DNA of 12,957 nt from an uncultured archaeon. Its GTDB lineage: Archaea > Thermoproteota > Nitrososphaeria > Conexivisphaerales > CALBHZ01. The notes beneath the pieces are model-generated. The model saw only the letters and a list, made by a program, of their open reading frames with translations, had not been told where the DNA came from and did not search any database. Shown here one piece after another: positions 1 through 7,206 of this stretch. The position numbers were made by a program, and so were the translations under genes. The first letter of the stretch is position 1, and each line of letters opens with the position of its first letter. The stretch is from NCBI GenBank assembly GCA_937892815.1, contig CALBHZ010000284.1, positions 1 through 12,957 of the forward strand, read 5' to 3'.

Positions 1-90
1 GTATTAATGGGGGAGATAATATCGATCTTGCTCGTTGGTAGCGTCCTAACTAAGGCTATTATGGTGATTATCGTAAGAAGCCAACGATAA
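1..90 (+). CDS. C-terminal fragment of an unidentified membrane protein (5' partial)
   Basis: Frame 1 is open from the first base to a TAA at 88-90, giving 29 residues. They form one hydrophobic stretch (EIISILLVGSVL, then AIMVIIV) and end in a short basic tail (RSQR), as expected for the last transmembrane helix of a membrane protein with a cytoplasmic positive tail. The gene runs off the left edge, so no family can be named. It lies on the same strand as the cupin operon, but a TATA-like element follows its stop, so the two are probably transcribed separately. A chance open frame of this length is possible; the hydrophobic composition and stop position are the only support. Confidence 0.45.
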   Translation, partial: VLMGEIISILLVGSVLTKAIMVIIVRSQR

Positions 91-92
91 CC

Positions 93-106
93 TTAATATT
101 ATATTA
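93..106 (+). promoter_or_regulatory. Archaeal TATA box for the cupin-macro-thiR operon
   Basis: The AT-only stretch TTAATATTATATTA is centred about 25 nt upstream of the ATG at 124. No Shine-Dalgarno-like purine run separates it from the start. That spacing predicts transcription starting at or next to the ATG, a leaderless mRNA. Seen in sequence; function inferred from the usual archaeal geometry. Confidence 0.5.
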
Positions 107-123
107 TGCTAATTTTCTAATCA

Positions 124-483
124 ATGATTATTAGAAAGGAAGGAATAAAGTACGACCTTAAGGAAAAGGGTAAATTAGATGCAGAAGGGGTTGAAATTGA
201 GTGGATCTTTTATCACGATAACGGGAAACCTTCTATGGCTTTGAGAAGGTATAAGATAAGGAAGGGAGGATACATCGGTAACCATTCGCACCCTTGGGAA
301 CATATAATCGTAGTATTAAGAGGAAGGGCTGAAGTAACTTCGAGAGATAGGAAGGCCGTAGTAGAGGCGGGAGATCATATTTACATTCCCGCAAATGAAG
401 AACACGGATTTAGAAATATAGGAAATGAAGACGCTGAATTTTACTGTATAATAAATTGCATACAAGGGAATTGCGTTCCATAG
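124..483 (+). CDS. Small single-domain cupin protein
   Basis: A 119-residue protein that is almost entirely one cupin beta-barrel. Motif 1 is at about residues 49-67 (GYIGNHSHPWEH then RG), giving likely metal ligands His54, His56 and Glu59. Motif 2 is at about 83-98 (GDHIYIPANEEHGFRN), supplying His94. This is a complete metal-binding set of the kind used in small cupins that bind or isomerise small molecules; substrate cannot be read from sequence. The C-terminal tail holds three cysteines (108, 112, 117), unusual for such a small cupin and possibly redox or metal related. The ATG at 124 sits at leaderless distance from a TATA box. It is the first gene of a three-gene run: the macro domain gene begins 10 nt after its stop. 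Confidence 0.85.
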   Translation: MIIRKEGIKYDLKEKGKLDAEGVEIEWIFYHDNGKPSMALRRYKIRKGGYIGNHSHPWEHIIVVLRGRAEVTSRDRKAVVEAGDHIYIPANEEHGFRNIGNEDAEFYCIINCIQGNCVP

Positions 484-493
484 GTGGAAGAAG

Positions 494-1030
494 ATGAAAA
501 TAGGGAATTTAGAAGTTGAGCTCGTTAAGGGAGATATCACCTTGCTTGAAGTAGATGCTATAGTTAACGCGGCGAATAGATACTTAAAACACGGTGGAGG
601 GGTAGCTGGAGCGATCGTTAGAAGAGGAGGAAAGGAGATACAAGAAGAAAGCGACGAGTACATCAAGAAACACGGACCATTGGAGGTAGGGGAGGTTGCC
701 GTAACTAGGGCAGGTAAGTTAAAGGCGAGGTACGTTATCCATGCCGTAGGTCCTGTATACGGAGATCCAGAAGGGGATGAGAAGTTGGCTAAAGCTATTA
801 GGAATTCTCTGGCTAAAGCCGAAGAGCTTAAACTTCGTAGTATAGCTTTGCCGGCTATATCTACCGGCGTATACGGGTATCCTTTAGAAAGATGCGCTGA
901 AATAATGTTTAGAGAGATTAGCGATTTCTCCAAAGAGGCAAGTAACTTGAAGAAGGTAATAGTCTGTCTTTACGATAACAAGGCGTTCAATGTATTCAAG
1001 AACGTATTTGAAAAGGCTGTATTAGGATGA
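494..1030 (+). CDS. Macro domain protein, Af1521-like (ADP-ribose binding / O-acetyl-ADP-ribose deacetylase type)
   Basis: A 178-residue stand-alone macro domain. The ADP-ribose pocket motifs are all present: GDIT at 13-16 (Asp14 contacts the adenine in the family), DAIVNAAN at 21-28, the glycine loop HGGGVAGAI at 33-41, and the phosphate loop PAISTGVYGYP at 120-130. The glycine loop has Ala-Gly after GGGV rather than the Asp found in MacroD-type hydrolases. In this it resembles the archaeal Af1521 protein as I recall it, which binds ADP-ribose and hydrolyses it from acidic residues. Family substrates include ADP-ribose, ADP-ribose-1''-phosphate and O-acetyl-ADP-ribose; which applies here is unknown. 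The start is an ATG preceded by GGTGGA at 6-11 nt. The 3' end overlaps the thiamine regulator by ATGA, so the two are translationally coupled. Confidence 0.92.
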   Translation: MKIGNLEVELVKGDITLLEVDAIVNAANRYLKHGGGVAGAIVRRGGKEIQEESDEYIKKHGPLEVGEVAVTRAGKLKARYVIHAVGPVYGDPEGDEKLAKAIRNSLAKAEELKLRSIALPAISTGVYGYPLERCAEIMFREISDFSKEASNLKKVIVCLYDNKAFNVFKNVFEKAVLG

Positions 1031-1977
1031 AGAACCCCCTACTCTTTATCTCTAAGCACGTTATTCCACATTTTAACGGTATGATAGCTCATGCTTTGAA
1101 GGAGAGAGGGTTGAGTGAGAATAAAATAGCTGCTCTGCTCAGCGTTACACAACCCGCCGTTAATATGTACTTGAAAAAGCCTAAAGAGGCGTACGCATCG
1201 AAGTTGAGAGAGATAGGCCTGACTGAAGAGGAAATAGAGAGAAGCGTAATGAGGTTAACTAGCGCAGTTCAAGAAGGATATCAGGGATTAGAAGAACTTA
1301 CTAGGTTCTTCCTAGAGCTATTAGGCTCCGGTAAGCTCTGTCGGTATCATAGATCTACGGCTGAATTGCCGTTGGATTGTGATATCTGTATGAGGCTGTT
1401 CGGGTATGGAGGAAAGGAGGAAAGGGAGAGTTTGTTAGAGGAGGTTAGGATAGCGTTAAAGCTTCTTGAGAGAAACGATAAGTTTACCAATCTGCTACCT
1501 GAAGTGAGAAGCAATTTAGTCGCTAGGTTAGAGAAGGCGATAACTGAAGATGACGTAGTAGGGATTCCGGGCAGAATCGTTGAAATAAAGGGAAGGGCGA
1601 GGGCTTTGAGGCCTCCGGAATTCGGCGCTTCTAGGCATATGGCTAGGGTTTTACTAGAAGTATCGAGGTTTTGCTGTAAAGTGAAATCGGCTATAAACTT
1701 GAAATATGATGATAAAATAGATCGATGTATTAGGCGGCTTGGATGGAAATGTATATCGATTTCGATAAGAGAAGAGGATATTAAGGAGAAGGATCCGGTA
1801 ATTAGCTCCATTAGAAGATCGTTAATGGAACATAAATGTAAAGTATTCATCGATGCGATTTGTTGTAGCGCCTTTTACGGTTTGGAGGCTTCTCTCTACG
1901 TTTTCGCCGAAAATCCAATACAGCTTGCTGAAAAGGTTTTGACTTTAGCGGATGAATACGCTAGACATGTTTCCTAG
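1027..1977 (+). CDS. thiR: ThiR-type thiamine regulator: HTH domain plus Cys/His cluster plus ThiN domain
   Basis: A 316-residue regulator with three visible parts. Residues about 16-52 are a helix-turn-helix (LSENKIAALLSVTQPAVNMY). A Cys/His cluster follows (Cys105, His108, Cys118, Cys121), typical of COG2522-like archaeal regulators and likely to bind zinc. Residues about 155-312 are a ThiN domain, marked by GIPGRIVEI at 179-187 and RPPEFGASRHMARVLLEV near 195-212. ThiN is thiamine-phosphate synthase when fused to ThiD in archaea; the HTH-fused form is known as a thiamine-responsive repressor of thiamine genes, with the ThiN domain sensing a thiamine phosphate. No biosynthesis gene is visible here, so targets are probably elsewhere or include this operon. 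The ATG overlaps the macro domain stop by four bases. The last 17 bp overlap the convergent permease gene. Confidence 0.85.
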   Translation: MKNPLLFISKHVIPHFNGMIAHALKERGLSENKIAALLSVTQPAVNMYLKKPKEAYASKLREIGLTEEEIERSVMRLTSAVQEGYQGLEELTRFFLELLGSGKLCRYHRSTAELPLDCDICMRLFGYGGKEERESLLEEVRIALKLLERNDKFTNLLPEVRSNLVARLEKAITEDDVVGIPGRIVEIKGRARALRPPEFGASRHMARVLLEVSRFCCKVKSAINLKYDDKIDRCIRRLGWKCISISIREEDIKEKDPVISSIRRSLMEHKCKVFIDAICCSAFYGLEASLYVFAENPIQLAEKVLTLADEYARHVS

Positions 1978-3250
1978 CTTTCTTCATCCTCCAGCTCATT
2001 ACCTTGTATTGTAGCCTAAATAACCTCTCGGGTTCTAAAAGCCTGCTCGTTAAGTAAATGATCGCTAAAGTTGCCACAATTGAATATGGAAGGCCGTAAA
2101 TAGCTTCAATGGGTATATCTCCGAGCATTATAGACTTAGATAACATCATAGGGTATGAAGTTGGTAGAGCTAAAAGTGCCGCTCTCAAGGCTAAGGGCAG
2201 GCTTTCAATGCTTCCTCCAAACATTAAGACGAAGGCCGGTATCATGACCGGTATTATTAGAACGCCTAGAAAGGAGTTGGCTATCCTAACGTCGTTGCTT
2301 AAAGCTCCTATAACTACCCCTAAACTTGTGGTGAACAGTATGGCTATCAGCAGAGAGGCTCCTAACATCAAGTAAACGAAAGGGTTGGATGTTCCTAGGG
2401 ATATGGAGGATTCCGCAAACATTCCTCCCATAAACCCCATCATGTAATATTGGAAGCCTATCATATAGAAAACAGTGCCTATGATTGCTATTATCGTTGA
2501 GGCTAAGAGCTTAGCCATTAAAATGCTTGCCCTATCTACGGGCAAGGTCAGTAACGTCTCAAGCGTTTTCTCCTCGTTCTCTACAGCGGTAGATGTAGCG
2601 GCTATCTGCGCTACAACAATTGATAGTAAAAAGATTATGAGAGGGATGAAGAAGGATTGGCCGAATATTTGGGATATTAGGGTAGAGGGAGGTACGTCTA
2701 TAACGTTTCCCTTAACAACCGTTCCCTCTTGTAGTTGAATTGGAGATTTAACGAAGTTGGGATCTACATCGCCTAGTTGCATAATTACGTTAGTGCTAAA
2801 GTATTCATTTAAGTCGCTGAGCGCTCTCTCTACGCTTGAAAGCTTTGCGGACTCAGCGATATCTAGCTTAGAGACTAAGAAGTAGACCTTCAGCTCCGTT
2901 CTATGAAAGGATTCCATACTCCTTCCAAACCCTGAAGGGATCTCTATTAAAGCATCGAATTTCGTTGAATTTAATGCCTTTTGTTTCTCATCTTCTCTAA
3001 TTTCGAAAATCGAAAACCCGTAATTTTCCAGAAACTGCCTAACGGAAAAGCTAGTTTGCGTTTTATCTTCGTCCAGTAAGGCTATATTGAGATGCTGAGC
3101 TTTTTCTAAAGCTGGTGCGATCGTAGCCGTCGCTATGCTGTTCATTAAAGGGAAGATCAATAGAGGGACAATAAGGCCTATGTATATCCTTGGATCTCTT
3201 AAAAGGTCCTTTATCTCCTTCTCAATTAAAGCGGTTAGTTTTCTAACCAC
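1961..3250 (-). CDS. ABC-2 type transporter permease (NatB/CcmB-like exporter subunit)
   Basis: A 429-residue integral membrane protein. Topology: one N-terminal helix at about 22-44, a large soluble loop at about 50-190, then about five or six helices between 198 and 400 and a basic cytoplasmic tail. A conserved ABC-2 export family element lies between helices, ENEEKTLETLLTLPVDR at about 224-240. The architecture matches the Na+ efflux/multidrug-type permeases in which a long extracytoplasmic loop follows the first helix. Substrate cannot be inferred. The start is a GTG at 3250 lying inside the last codons of the ATPase gene (8 bp overlap), so permease and ATPase are coupled. The 3' end converges on and overlaps thiR by 17 bp. 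Confidence 0.9.
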   Translation of the reverse strand: MVRKLTALIEKEIKDLLRDPRIYIGLIVPLLIFPLMNSIATATIAPALEKAQHLNIALLDEDKTQTSFSVRQFLENYGFSIFEIREDEKQKALNSTKFDALIEIPSGFGRSMESFHRTELKVYFLVSKLDIAESAKLSSVERALSDLNEYFSTNVIMQLGDVDPNFVKSPIQLQEGTVVKGNVIDVPPSTLISQIFGQSFFIPLIIFLLSIVVAQIAATSTAVENEEKTLETLLTLPVDRASILMAKLLASTIIAIIGTVFYMIGFQYYMMGFMGGMFAESSISLGTSNPFVYLMLGASLLIAILFTTSLGVVIGALSNDVRIANSFLGVLIIPVMIPAFVLMFGGSIESLPLALRAALLALPTSYPMMLSKSIMLGDIPIEAIYGLPYSIVATLAIIYLTSRLLEPERLFRLQYKVMSWRMKKARKHV

Positions 3251-3971
3251 CTTGAACCACCTTAAGGAAGGCCTCCTCCAAGTTTAACGCATTGTACTTC
3301 TTTTTAATTTCATGAGGAGCTCCCATTTCCAATATCCTTCCCCTATCTATTAAGGCTATCCTATCGCAAAGGAACTCCACTTCGAACATGTTATGGCTTG
3401 ATAGGATAACCGTTACGCCCCTTTCCTTTGAATAGGCCCTTATCGCCTTCCTTATCTCCTGACTGTGTATGACATCTAAGCCGGTTGTAGGCTCATCTAA
3501 AATAGCGAGCTTAGGCTTAATCATGAAAACCCTAGCTACTTGAAGCCTTCTCTTCATTCCTTTGCTGTAAGTTTTTACCTTATCGTCTATTCTATTCTCA
3601 AGTCCTGATATAGCTATCGCCTCATCTATAGCTTTCTGAGCTTCCTCTCTATTGTCGTAGAAGATCTTCGCTAAGAACTTTAGGTATTCTCTACCAGATA
3701 AGTTTCTATAAGCCCCGGAATCTTCAGCTAAATACGATATTATCCTCCTAACCCTATCCGGATTCTTAATTACGTTTAAGCCGAAGATCTCTACCCTTCC
3801 CTTAGTAGGTAGGAGGAGGGTAGCTAAGATCCTTAAGGTCGTAGTTTTACCAGCTCCATTAGGACCGATTAAGCCGAAGATCTCCCCTTCTTCAACCGTG
3901 AACGAAACGTTATGCAATACCTCGAAAACGCCAAAGCTTTTGCAAAGGTTCTCGACTAGAACAGCTACCAT
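3243..3971 (-). CDS. ABC transporter ATP-binding protein partner of the ABC-2 permease
   Basis: A 242-residue nucleotide-binding subunit. Walker A is GPNGAGKTT at 36-44, the signature motif is YSKGMKRRL at 135-143, Walker B is LAILDEP at 155-161, the D-loop is GLD at 164-166 and the switch histidine is His193. The Q-loop position carries Glu (LAEDSG, 81-86), normal for the NatA/CcmA-like drug and Na+ export branch. The YSKGM form of the signature is also typical of that branch rather than of importers. The ATP hydrolysed here would power the permease encoded immediately downstream. The start ATG is 34 nt after the radical SAM gene's stop; that gap is AT-rich with TATA-like elements, so independent transcription is possible. 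Confidence 0.95.
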   Translation of the reverse strand: MVAVLVENLCKSFGVFEVLHNVSFTVEEGEIFGLIGPNGAGKTTTLRILATLLLPTKGRVEIFGLNVIKNPDRVRRIISYLAEDSGAYRNLSGREYLKFLAKIFYDNREEAQKAIDEAIAISGLENRIDDKVKTYSKGMKRRLQVARVFMIKPKLAILDEPTTGLDVIHSQEIRKAIRAYSKERGVTVILSSHNMFEVEFLCDRIALIDRGRILEMGAPHEIKKKYNALNLEEAFLKVVQGG

Positions 3972-4005
3972 CTTACCTTACCACTTATTTATGAAATTTA
4001 AGCTT

Positions 4006-5025
4006 TTAGAGAACGATGCTAGTCTTATGCCCGCAATTGGGACAGGAAGCGTCCGGCCTTAGGAAGATCTTAACGTTATATAGGTGCCTTTCGATTAGTA
4101 ACGTACCGCAGTTCGGACAATACGTGCTTTCGTACTTAGGATCCCATAAATTCCCTATGTACACGTACTTGACACCTTCTCCCTTGGCTATATTCCAATA
4201 CCTTATGAGCTGTTCTCTAGGAGTGGGCGGAGTATCTAGCATTCTATAATCTGGATGGAAACGTAGGAAGTGCATAGGAACGTCTTCGCCTAAATGATCT
4301 ACTACCCATCTTGCTAGCTTTTTCACATCTTCATCTCTAGATCCCTCAGGAGTTGGAACTACGAGGTTAGTTATCTCTACATGTACTCCTTTCTCCTTCA
4401 TGATCTCTAAAGCGGTAAATATAGGATCTGGAGAAGGCACCATCATGTACTTTCTGTAAAACTCCGGGTTAGCGTTTCCCTTAAAGTCCACCGTAGCTGC
4501 ATCCAATAGAGGAGCGACCTCCTCTAAAGCCTCTTCCGTTATGTAACCGTTCGTAACCCAAGTAGTGAAAAGACCGTTCTTCTTTGCCAACCTCATAACA
4601 TCTATTAAGTATTCTGTTTGGATTACGGGCTCATTGTACGTTCCGGTAAGCCCGTCTGCTCTGCTCGCTATTACGTCTTCTATTAAATCCTCAGGAGAGG
4701 TATAGGGTTCAGTTACCTTTCTCCTCTGGCTTATATCGTAGTTTTGACAGAATTGACAAGCGAAATTACATCCAGCCGTGGATATGCTGTAAACCCAGCT
4801 TCCGGGCTTAAAATGTACTAGCGGTTTCTTTTCTATTGGATCGATTGCTCTAGCCGTAAGCCTACCGTAATTTAGGGAATATAGCTTTCCTCCAATGTTT
4901 TTCCTAACCCCGCAAAAACCTACCTTGCCTTCTGGAATACTACAAAACCTAGGACAAAGAGTACAGAGTACTCTACCATCGTAGTGGGGCTTCCAGAACT
5001 TAGCGACCATGTATTCCTTTATCAT
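4006..5025 (-). CDS. amrS: AmmeMemoRadiSam system radical SAM enzyme (AmrS-like, PflA-related)
   Basis: A 339-residue radical SAM protein. The 4Fe-4S/SAM motif is CNFACQFC at 86-93 (Cys86, Cys90, Cys93). Ahead of it is a family-specific Cys set (Cys21, Cys24, Cys28, Cys38) in LCTLCPRFC and GFCGV. The core includes GTYNEPVI at 128-135, TWVTNG at 155-160 and HFLRFHPDY at 252-260, all typical of AmrS and close to glycyl-radical-enzyme activases. A C-terminal zinc ribbon follows (Cys303, Cys306, Cys328, Cys331). The family is named for its usual association with AMMECR1 and Memo-like proteins; neither partner is in this window, and its reaction is not established to my knowledge. It follows the nuclease gene by 27 nt on the same strand. 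Confidence 0.92.
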   Translation of the reverse strand: MIKEYMVAKFWKPHYDGRVLCTLCPRFCSIPEGKVGFCGVRKNIGGKLYSLNYGRLTARAIDPIEKKPLVHFKPGSWVYSISTAGCNFACQFCQNYDISQRRKVTEPYTSPEDLIEDVIASRADGLTGTYNEPVIQTEYLIDVMRLAKKNGLFTTWVTNGYITEEALEEVAPLLDAATVDFKGNANPEFYRKYMMVPSPDPIFTALEIMKEKGVHVEITNLVVPTPEGSRDEDVKKLARWVVDHLGEDVPMHFLRFHPDYRMLDTPPTPREQLIRYWNIAKGEGVKYVYIGNLWDPKYESTYCPNCGTLLIERHLYNVKIFLRPDASCPNCGHKTSIVL

Positions 5026-5052
5026 TCAAGCTTAACTTTAACTATCGGCTTA

Positions 5053-5613
5053 TTAACCTTTTTCAACAATTTTTCGAGCTTCCTCTTTCAACTCTCGTAA
5101 CCTATCTTCCCTTATGTTCCTGATATCCTTAGAGATTAGAGAGCTCAGCGTATATACCTTCTCCATCGCTAACAAGTTAAGCTCTTCATTGGTTACCGTA
5201 GAAAGCATCGTTATCGGGTATAGCTTAAATTCTTCAATAATATCCTCTAGCCCTCTATTCTCCGGTTCCCTCCATCCTAATAGCTTCATTCCTCTACATT
5301 TCGCGAATTCCTTAGCCTCTCTACTAAACTTCGTATTGGTAACTAGCCATATCTCTTCGACGTTGAAGCCCGCTTCCATTAAATCTATACCTCTCATAGC
5401 GGTATAAAGCGCTTCCTTAAGGCCCGTGTATATGCCGGCTTGACTATGATACTTACACTCCACTATTACGTTATCGTTTAGTAACACGTCAATTTCGTGA
5501 TTGACGCACTTACCTTTCAAAACCACGTCTGACCTAGTTTTATATCCCAATTTCTCGAAAAGCTCAGCGATAAAGCCTTCGAACTTAAAGCCTGAAGGAC
5601 CTAGTAACATCAT
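5053..5613 (-). CDS. Mrr-type restriction endonuclease-like protein (intact C-terminal part)
   Basis: The open frame of 186 residues holds a PD-(D/E)xK nuclease core: an N-terminal helix (FEGFIAELFEKLGY), then NHEIDVLL with Asp42, then VIVECKYH with Glu52 and Lys54, the catalytic D...ExK arrangement of Mrr/type IV-like nucleases. A C-terminal helical tail follows. Archaeal relatives usually carry an ATP-cone domain in front of the nuclease, joined through an LGP-G-F-FE linker; here the linker (LLGPSGFKFE) sits right at the start of the frame. The in-frame sequence before ATG 5613 stays open and keeps matching the cone's last helix (RLRHPSSERVRLKEAM), so 5613 is a position inside the ancestral gene, not its natural start. 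Whether the product is functional is uncertain. Confidence 0.75.
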   Translation of the reverse strand: MMLLGPSGFKFEGFIAELFEKLGYKTRSDVVLKGKCVNHEIDVLLNDNVIVECKYHSQAGIYTGLKEALYTAMRGIDLMEAGFNVEEIWLVTNTKFSREAKEFAKCRGMKLLGWREPENRGLEDIIEEFKLYPITMLSTVTNEELNLLAMEKVYTLSSLISKDIRNIREDRLRELKEEARKIVEKG

Positions 5614-5764
5614 TGCCTCTTTAAGCCTAACCCTCTCTGAAGACGGATGTCTTAACCTTCTAAGCCGATCCCTAATAAAGGCGCCCGATTCTCTTCAAAG
5701 TTCGCCTAACTTTCGCTCCATCAAAAGGCTCCAGTCTACCATCGGCCTTTCTTACGTATACCAT
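5614..5764 (-). pseudogene. Disrupted ATP-cone domain of the Mrr-type gene
   Basis: Reading from an ATG at 5764 gives the start of an ATP-cone: VYVRKADGRLEPFDGAKVRR then TLKRIG, ending at 5684 and hitting a stop three codons later. The nuclease frame, followed upstream, resumes at about 5685 with AFIRDRLRRLRHPSSERV, matching the last helix of the cone. The two halves are in different frames. Compared with a usual cone of about 85 residues, roughly 30 residues from the middle are missing. This is therefore an internal deletion plus a frame change, not one miscalled base. ATP-cones bind ATP/dATP as allosteric sensors, so control of the nuclease would be lost. Confidence 0.6.
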
Positions 5765-5830
5765 ATTCCAGATCCCATAAATGTAACTACTTAAGGTTTA
5801 GTCGATGCTTTAACAAATTTGCTAGTAAAA

Positions 5831-5840
5831 TTTATACATA
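5831..5840 (+). promoter_or_regulatory. Archaeal TATA box for the glycosyltransferase-cysS operon
   Basis: TTTATACATA is preceded by an A-run and centred about 27 nt upstream of the ATG at 5863, placing transcription start at or beside that ATG. This decides the start codon: the upstream in-frame TTG at 5848 is only about 8 nt past the TATA box and would lie outside the transcript. Confidence 0.6.
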
Positions 5841-5862
5841 AGAGGGTTTGAGTTGCCTCTTA

Positions 5863-7116
5863 ATGGAAAAAGCGCTATTGTACGTGCTCTTATTCTTTGG
5901 AGCATTATTTAGCGTCTACTCCCTTTATTGGGGAGGAATTTTAGTTACAGGGGGGTACGTTTTAAGGAAGGAGAACAATGTGGAAAATCCATCTAATTTA
6001 AGCTATGAAAATCTTCCTAAAATTTCCGTACTTATTCCCGTTAGAAATGAAGCTAAGTTAATAGGAAGGCTCTTGAACGCTTTAAACAAGGTGAATTATC
6101 CAGAGGAGAAGCTTGAGATCATATTTGTAGAGGATGGCTCTACTGACGGCACGTATGAACTGCTGTTGAAGTGTAAAGAGAGAGATAGGAGGATAAAGGT
6201 TATACATTTAGAAGAAAACAATAAAGGGAAGCCTAAAGCTCTTAACGAAGGGCTGAAACACGCTACTGGAGAGCTTATAGCTCTACTAGATGCGGATTGT
6301 ATACCAGAGCCCGATATCTTCCTAAAGGCGGCGAATGAATATAGGAGAGGAAAGAAGATACTAGTAGGCTACTTTAAGGTAGTGAATAAGAAGGAGAGCT
6401 TAATCGCGAAGTTGGCTGTTTTCGAGGAGATTTCTTGGAGGTTAATGGGGCTTGGAAGGATGAAGTTAGGGTTGAACGTTCCTATATCTGGAAGCTTTTC
6501 GTTCATAGATAGGAAACTACTACTGAAAGCTAAGGGATGGAATGCGTGTTTAGCCGAAGACGTGGAACTTGGGGCTAGATTGCTTAAAATGGGATATAAA
6601 GGGTATTTCTTAAACGGTTTCGTATGGCTTGAGGTTCCTGGAAAAATCCCTATTCTTCTTAAGCAGAGGATAAGGTGGTATAGAGGGTATATGGAGACCG
6701 CTATAAAGCATATAGATCTTCTATGGAAGGTGAAGAAGAAGCTCGCCTTAGATTTCCTACTGCTACTTACAACTCCCTTCTTCGCTGCTTTAACGTTATT
6801 CTCGTACGTACTGTACGCTTTAAGCTTTCACTACTTAACCGGGCTTCTTCTCGTTTTATTTATAGCGGGCTTCATCGGAGCTAACTTACTAGGCTTAATT
6901 GCTTTAAATGTAGGCCTTATGTTGATAGCGGGTTCAGAAACTCATGAATTGATGAGGGTATCTCCCTTGGTGTACCTTTACACCTTGATCTTAGCTATCT
7001 CCTCTCTTATAGCGTGCTTACAGATGGTTTTAAAGAAGAAGCCCGTATGGGTTAAAACGGAAAAGTCTGGATGGATAGATAGCGATAGAATGGTTTTAAG
7101 TAAGCTTTTGAGGTAG
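5863..7116 (+). CDS. Membrane-bound family 2 glycosyltransferase (cellulose synthase/hyaluronan synthase-like)
   Basis: 417 residues from the ATG. An N-terminal helix (about 5-30) precedes a GT-A catalytic domain: ISVLIPVRNEA at 54-64, VEDGSTDGT at 89-97 (Asp91 for UDP), LLDADC at 141-146 (the DxD metal site), the catalytic-base pair AEDVELG at 231-237, and QRIRW at 268-272, the QxxRW signature of processive synthases. Three or four helices fill 295-390. The tail KKPVWVKTEKSG is typical of archaeal/bacterial GT2 membrane enzymes. It likely transfers nucleotide-activated sugars at the cytoplasmic face and may extrude a polymer or glycolipid; sugar and acceptor are unknown. I chose ATG 5863 over TTG 5848 because of the TATA spacing. 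cysS starts nine bases after its stop. Confidence 0.92.
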   Translation: MEKALLYVLLFFGALFSVYSLYWGGILVTGGYVLRKENNVENPSNLSYENLPKISVLIPVRNEAKLIGRLLNALNKVNYPEEKLEIIFVEDGSTDGTYELLLKCKERDRRIKVIHLEENNKGKPKALNEGLKHATGELIALLDADCIPEPDIFLKAANEYRRGKKILVGYFKVVNKKESLIAKLAVFEEISWRLMGLGRMKLGLNVPISGSFSFIDRKLLLKAKGWNACLAEDVELGARLLKMGYKGYFLNGFVWLEVPGKIPILLKQRIRWYRGYMETAIKHIDLLWKVKKKLALDFLLLLTTPFFAALTLFSYVLYALSFHYLTGLLLVLFIAGFIGANLLGLIALNVGLMLIAGSETHELMRVSPLVYLYTLILAISSLIACLQMVLKKKPVWVKTEKSGWIDSDRMVLSKLLR

Positions 7117-7124
7117 GTGAGATA

Positions 7125-7206
7125 GTGAAGCCCTTTCGTTTACCTTAAGGATACCCTTACGGGTGAGAAGGTAAAACTCGACGTAAGAGAAAATCCGGAG
7201 ATCAAA
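7125..7206 (+). pseudogene. cysS: Out-of-frame N-terminal codons of cysS
   Basis: A GTG at 7125, with an AGGTGA Shine-Dalgarno at 7115-7120, begins KPF and then stops after five more residues. One frame over, the sequence reads VYLKDTLTGEKVKLDVREN before joining MYVCG at 7207. This is the conserved first strand of cysteinyl-tRNA synthetase (compare NTLT in E. coli). There is one extra base, or two missing, somewhere in 7131-7137 (CCCTTTC). No ATG, GTG or TTG exists in the main frame between the stop at 7126-7128 and 7207, so the natural start must lie in the other frame. Confidence 0.65.

Noticed and set aside
316..933. Minus-strand 205-residue open frame opposite cupin and macro genes
   Set aside because: It is antisense to two confidently identified domains; its Ser/Leu/Ile-rich composition is what antisense frames of such genes produce.
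1347..1850. Minus-strand 167-residue open frame opposite thiR
   Set aside because: It is a shadow of the ThiN-domain gene, with no recognisable motif.
5848..5862. TTG at 5848 as start of the glycosyltransferase
   Set aside because: It is only about 8 nt past the TATA box, upstream of the expected transcription start; ATG 5863 fits a leaderless start and directly precedes the first membrane helix.
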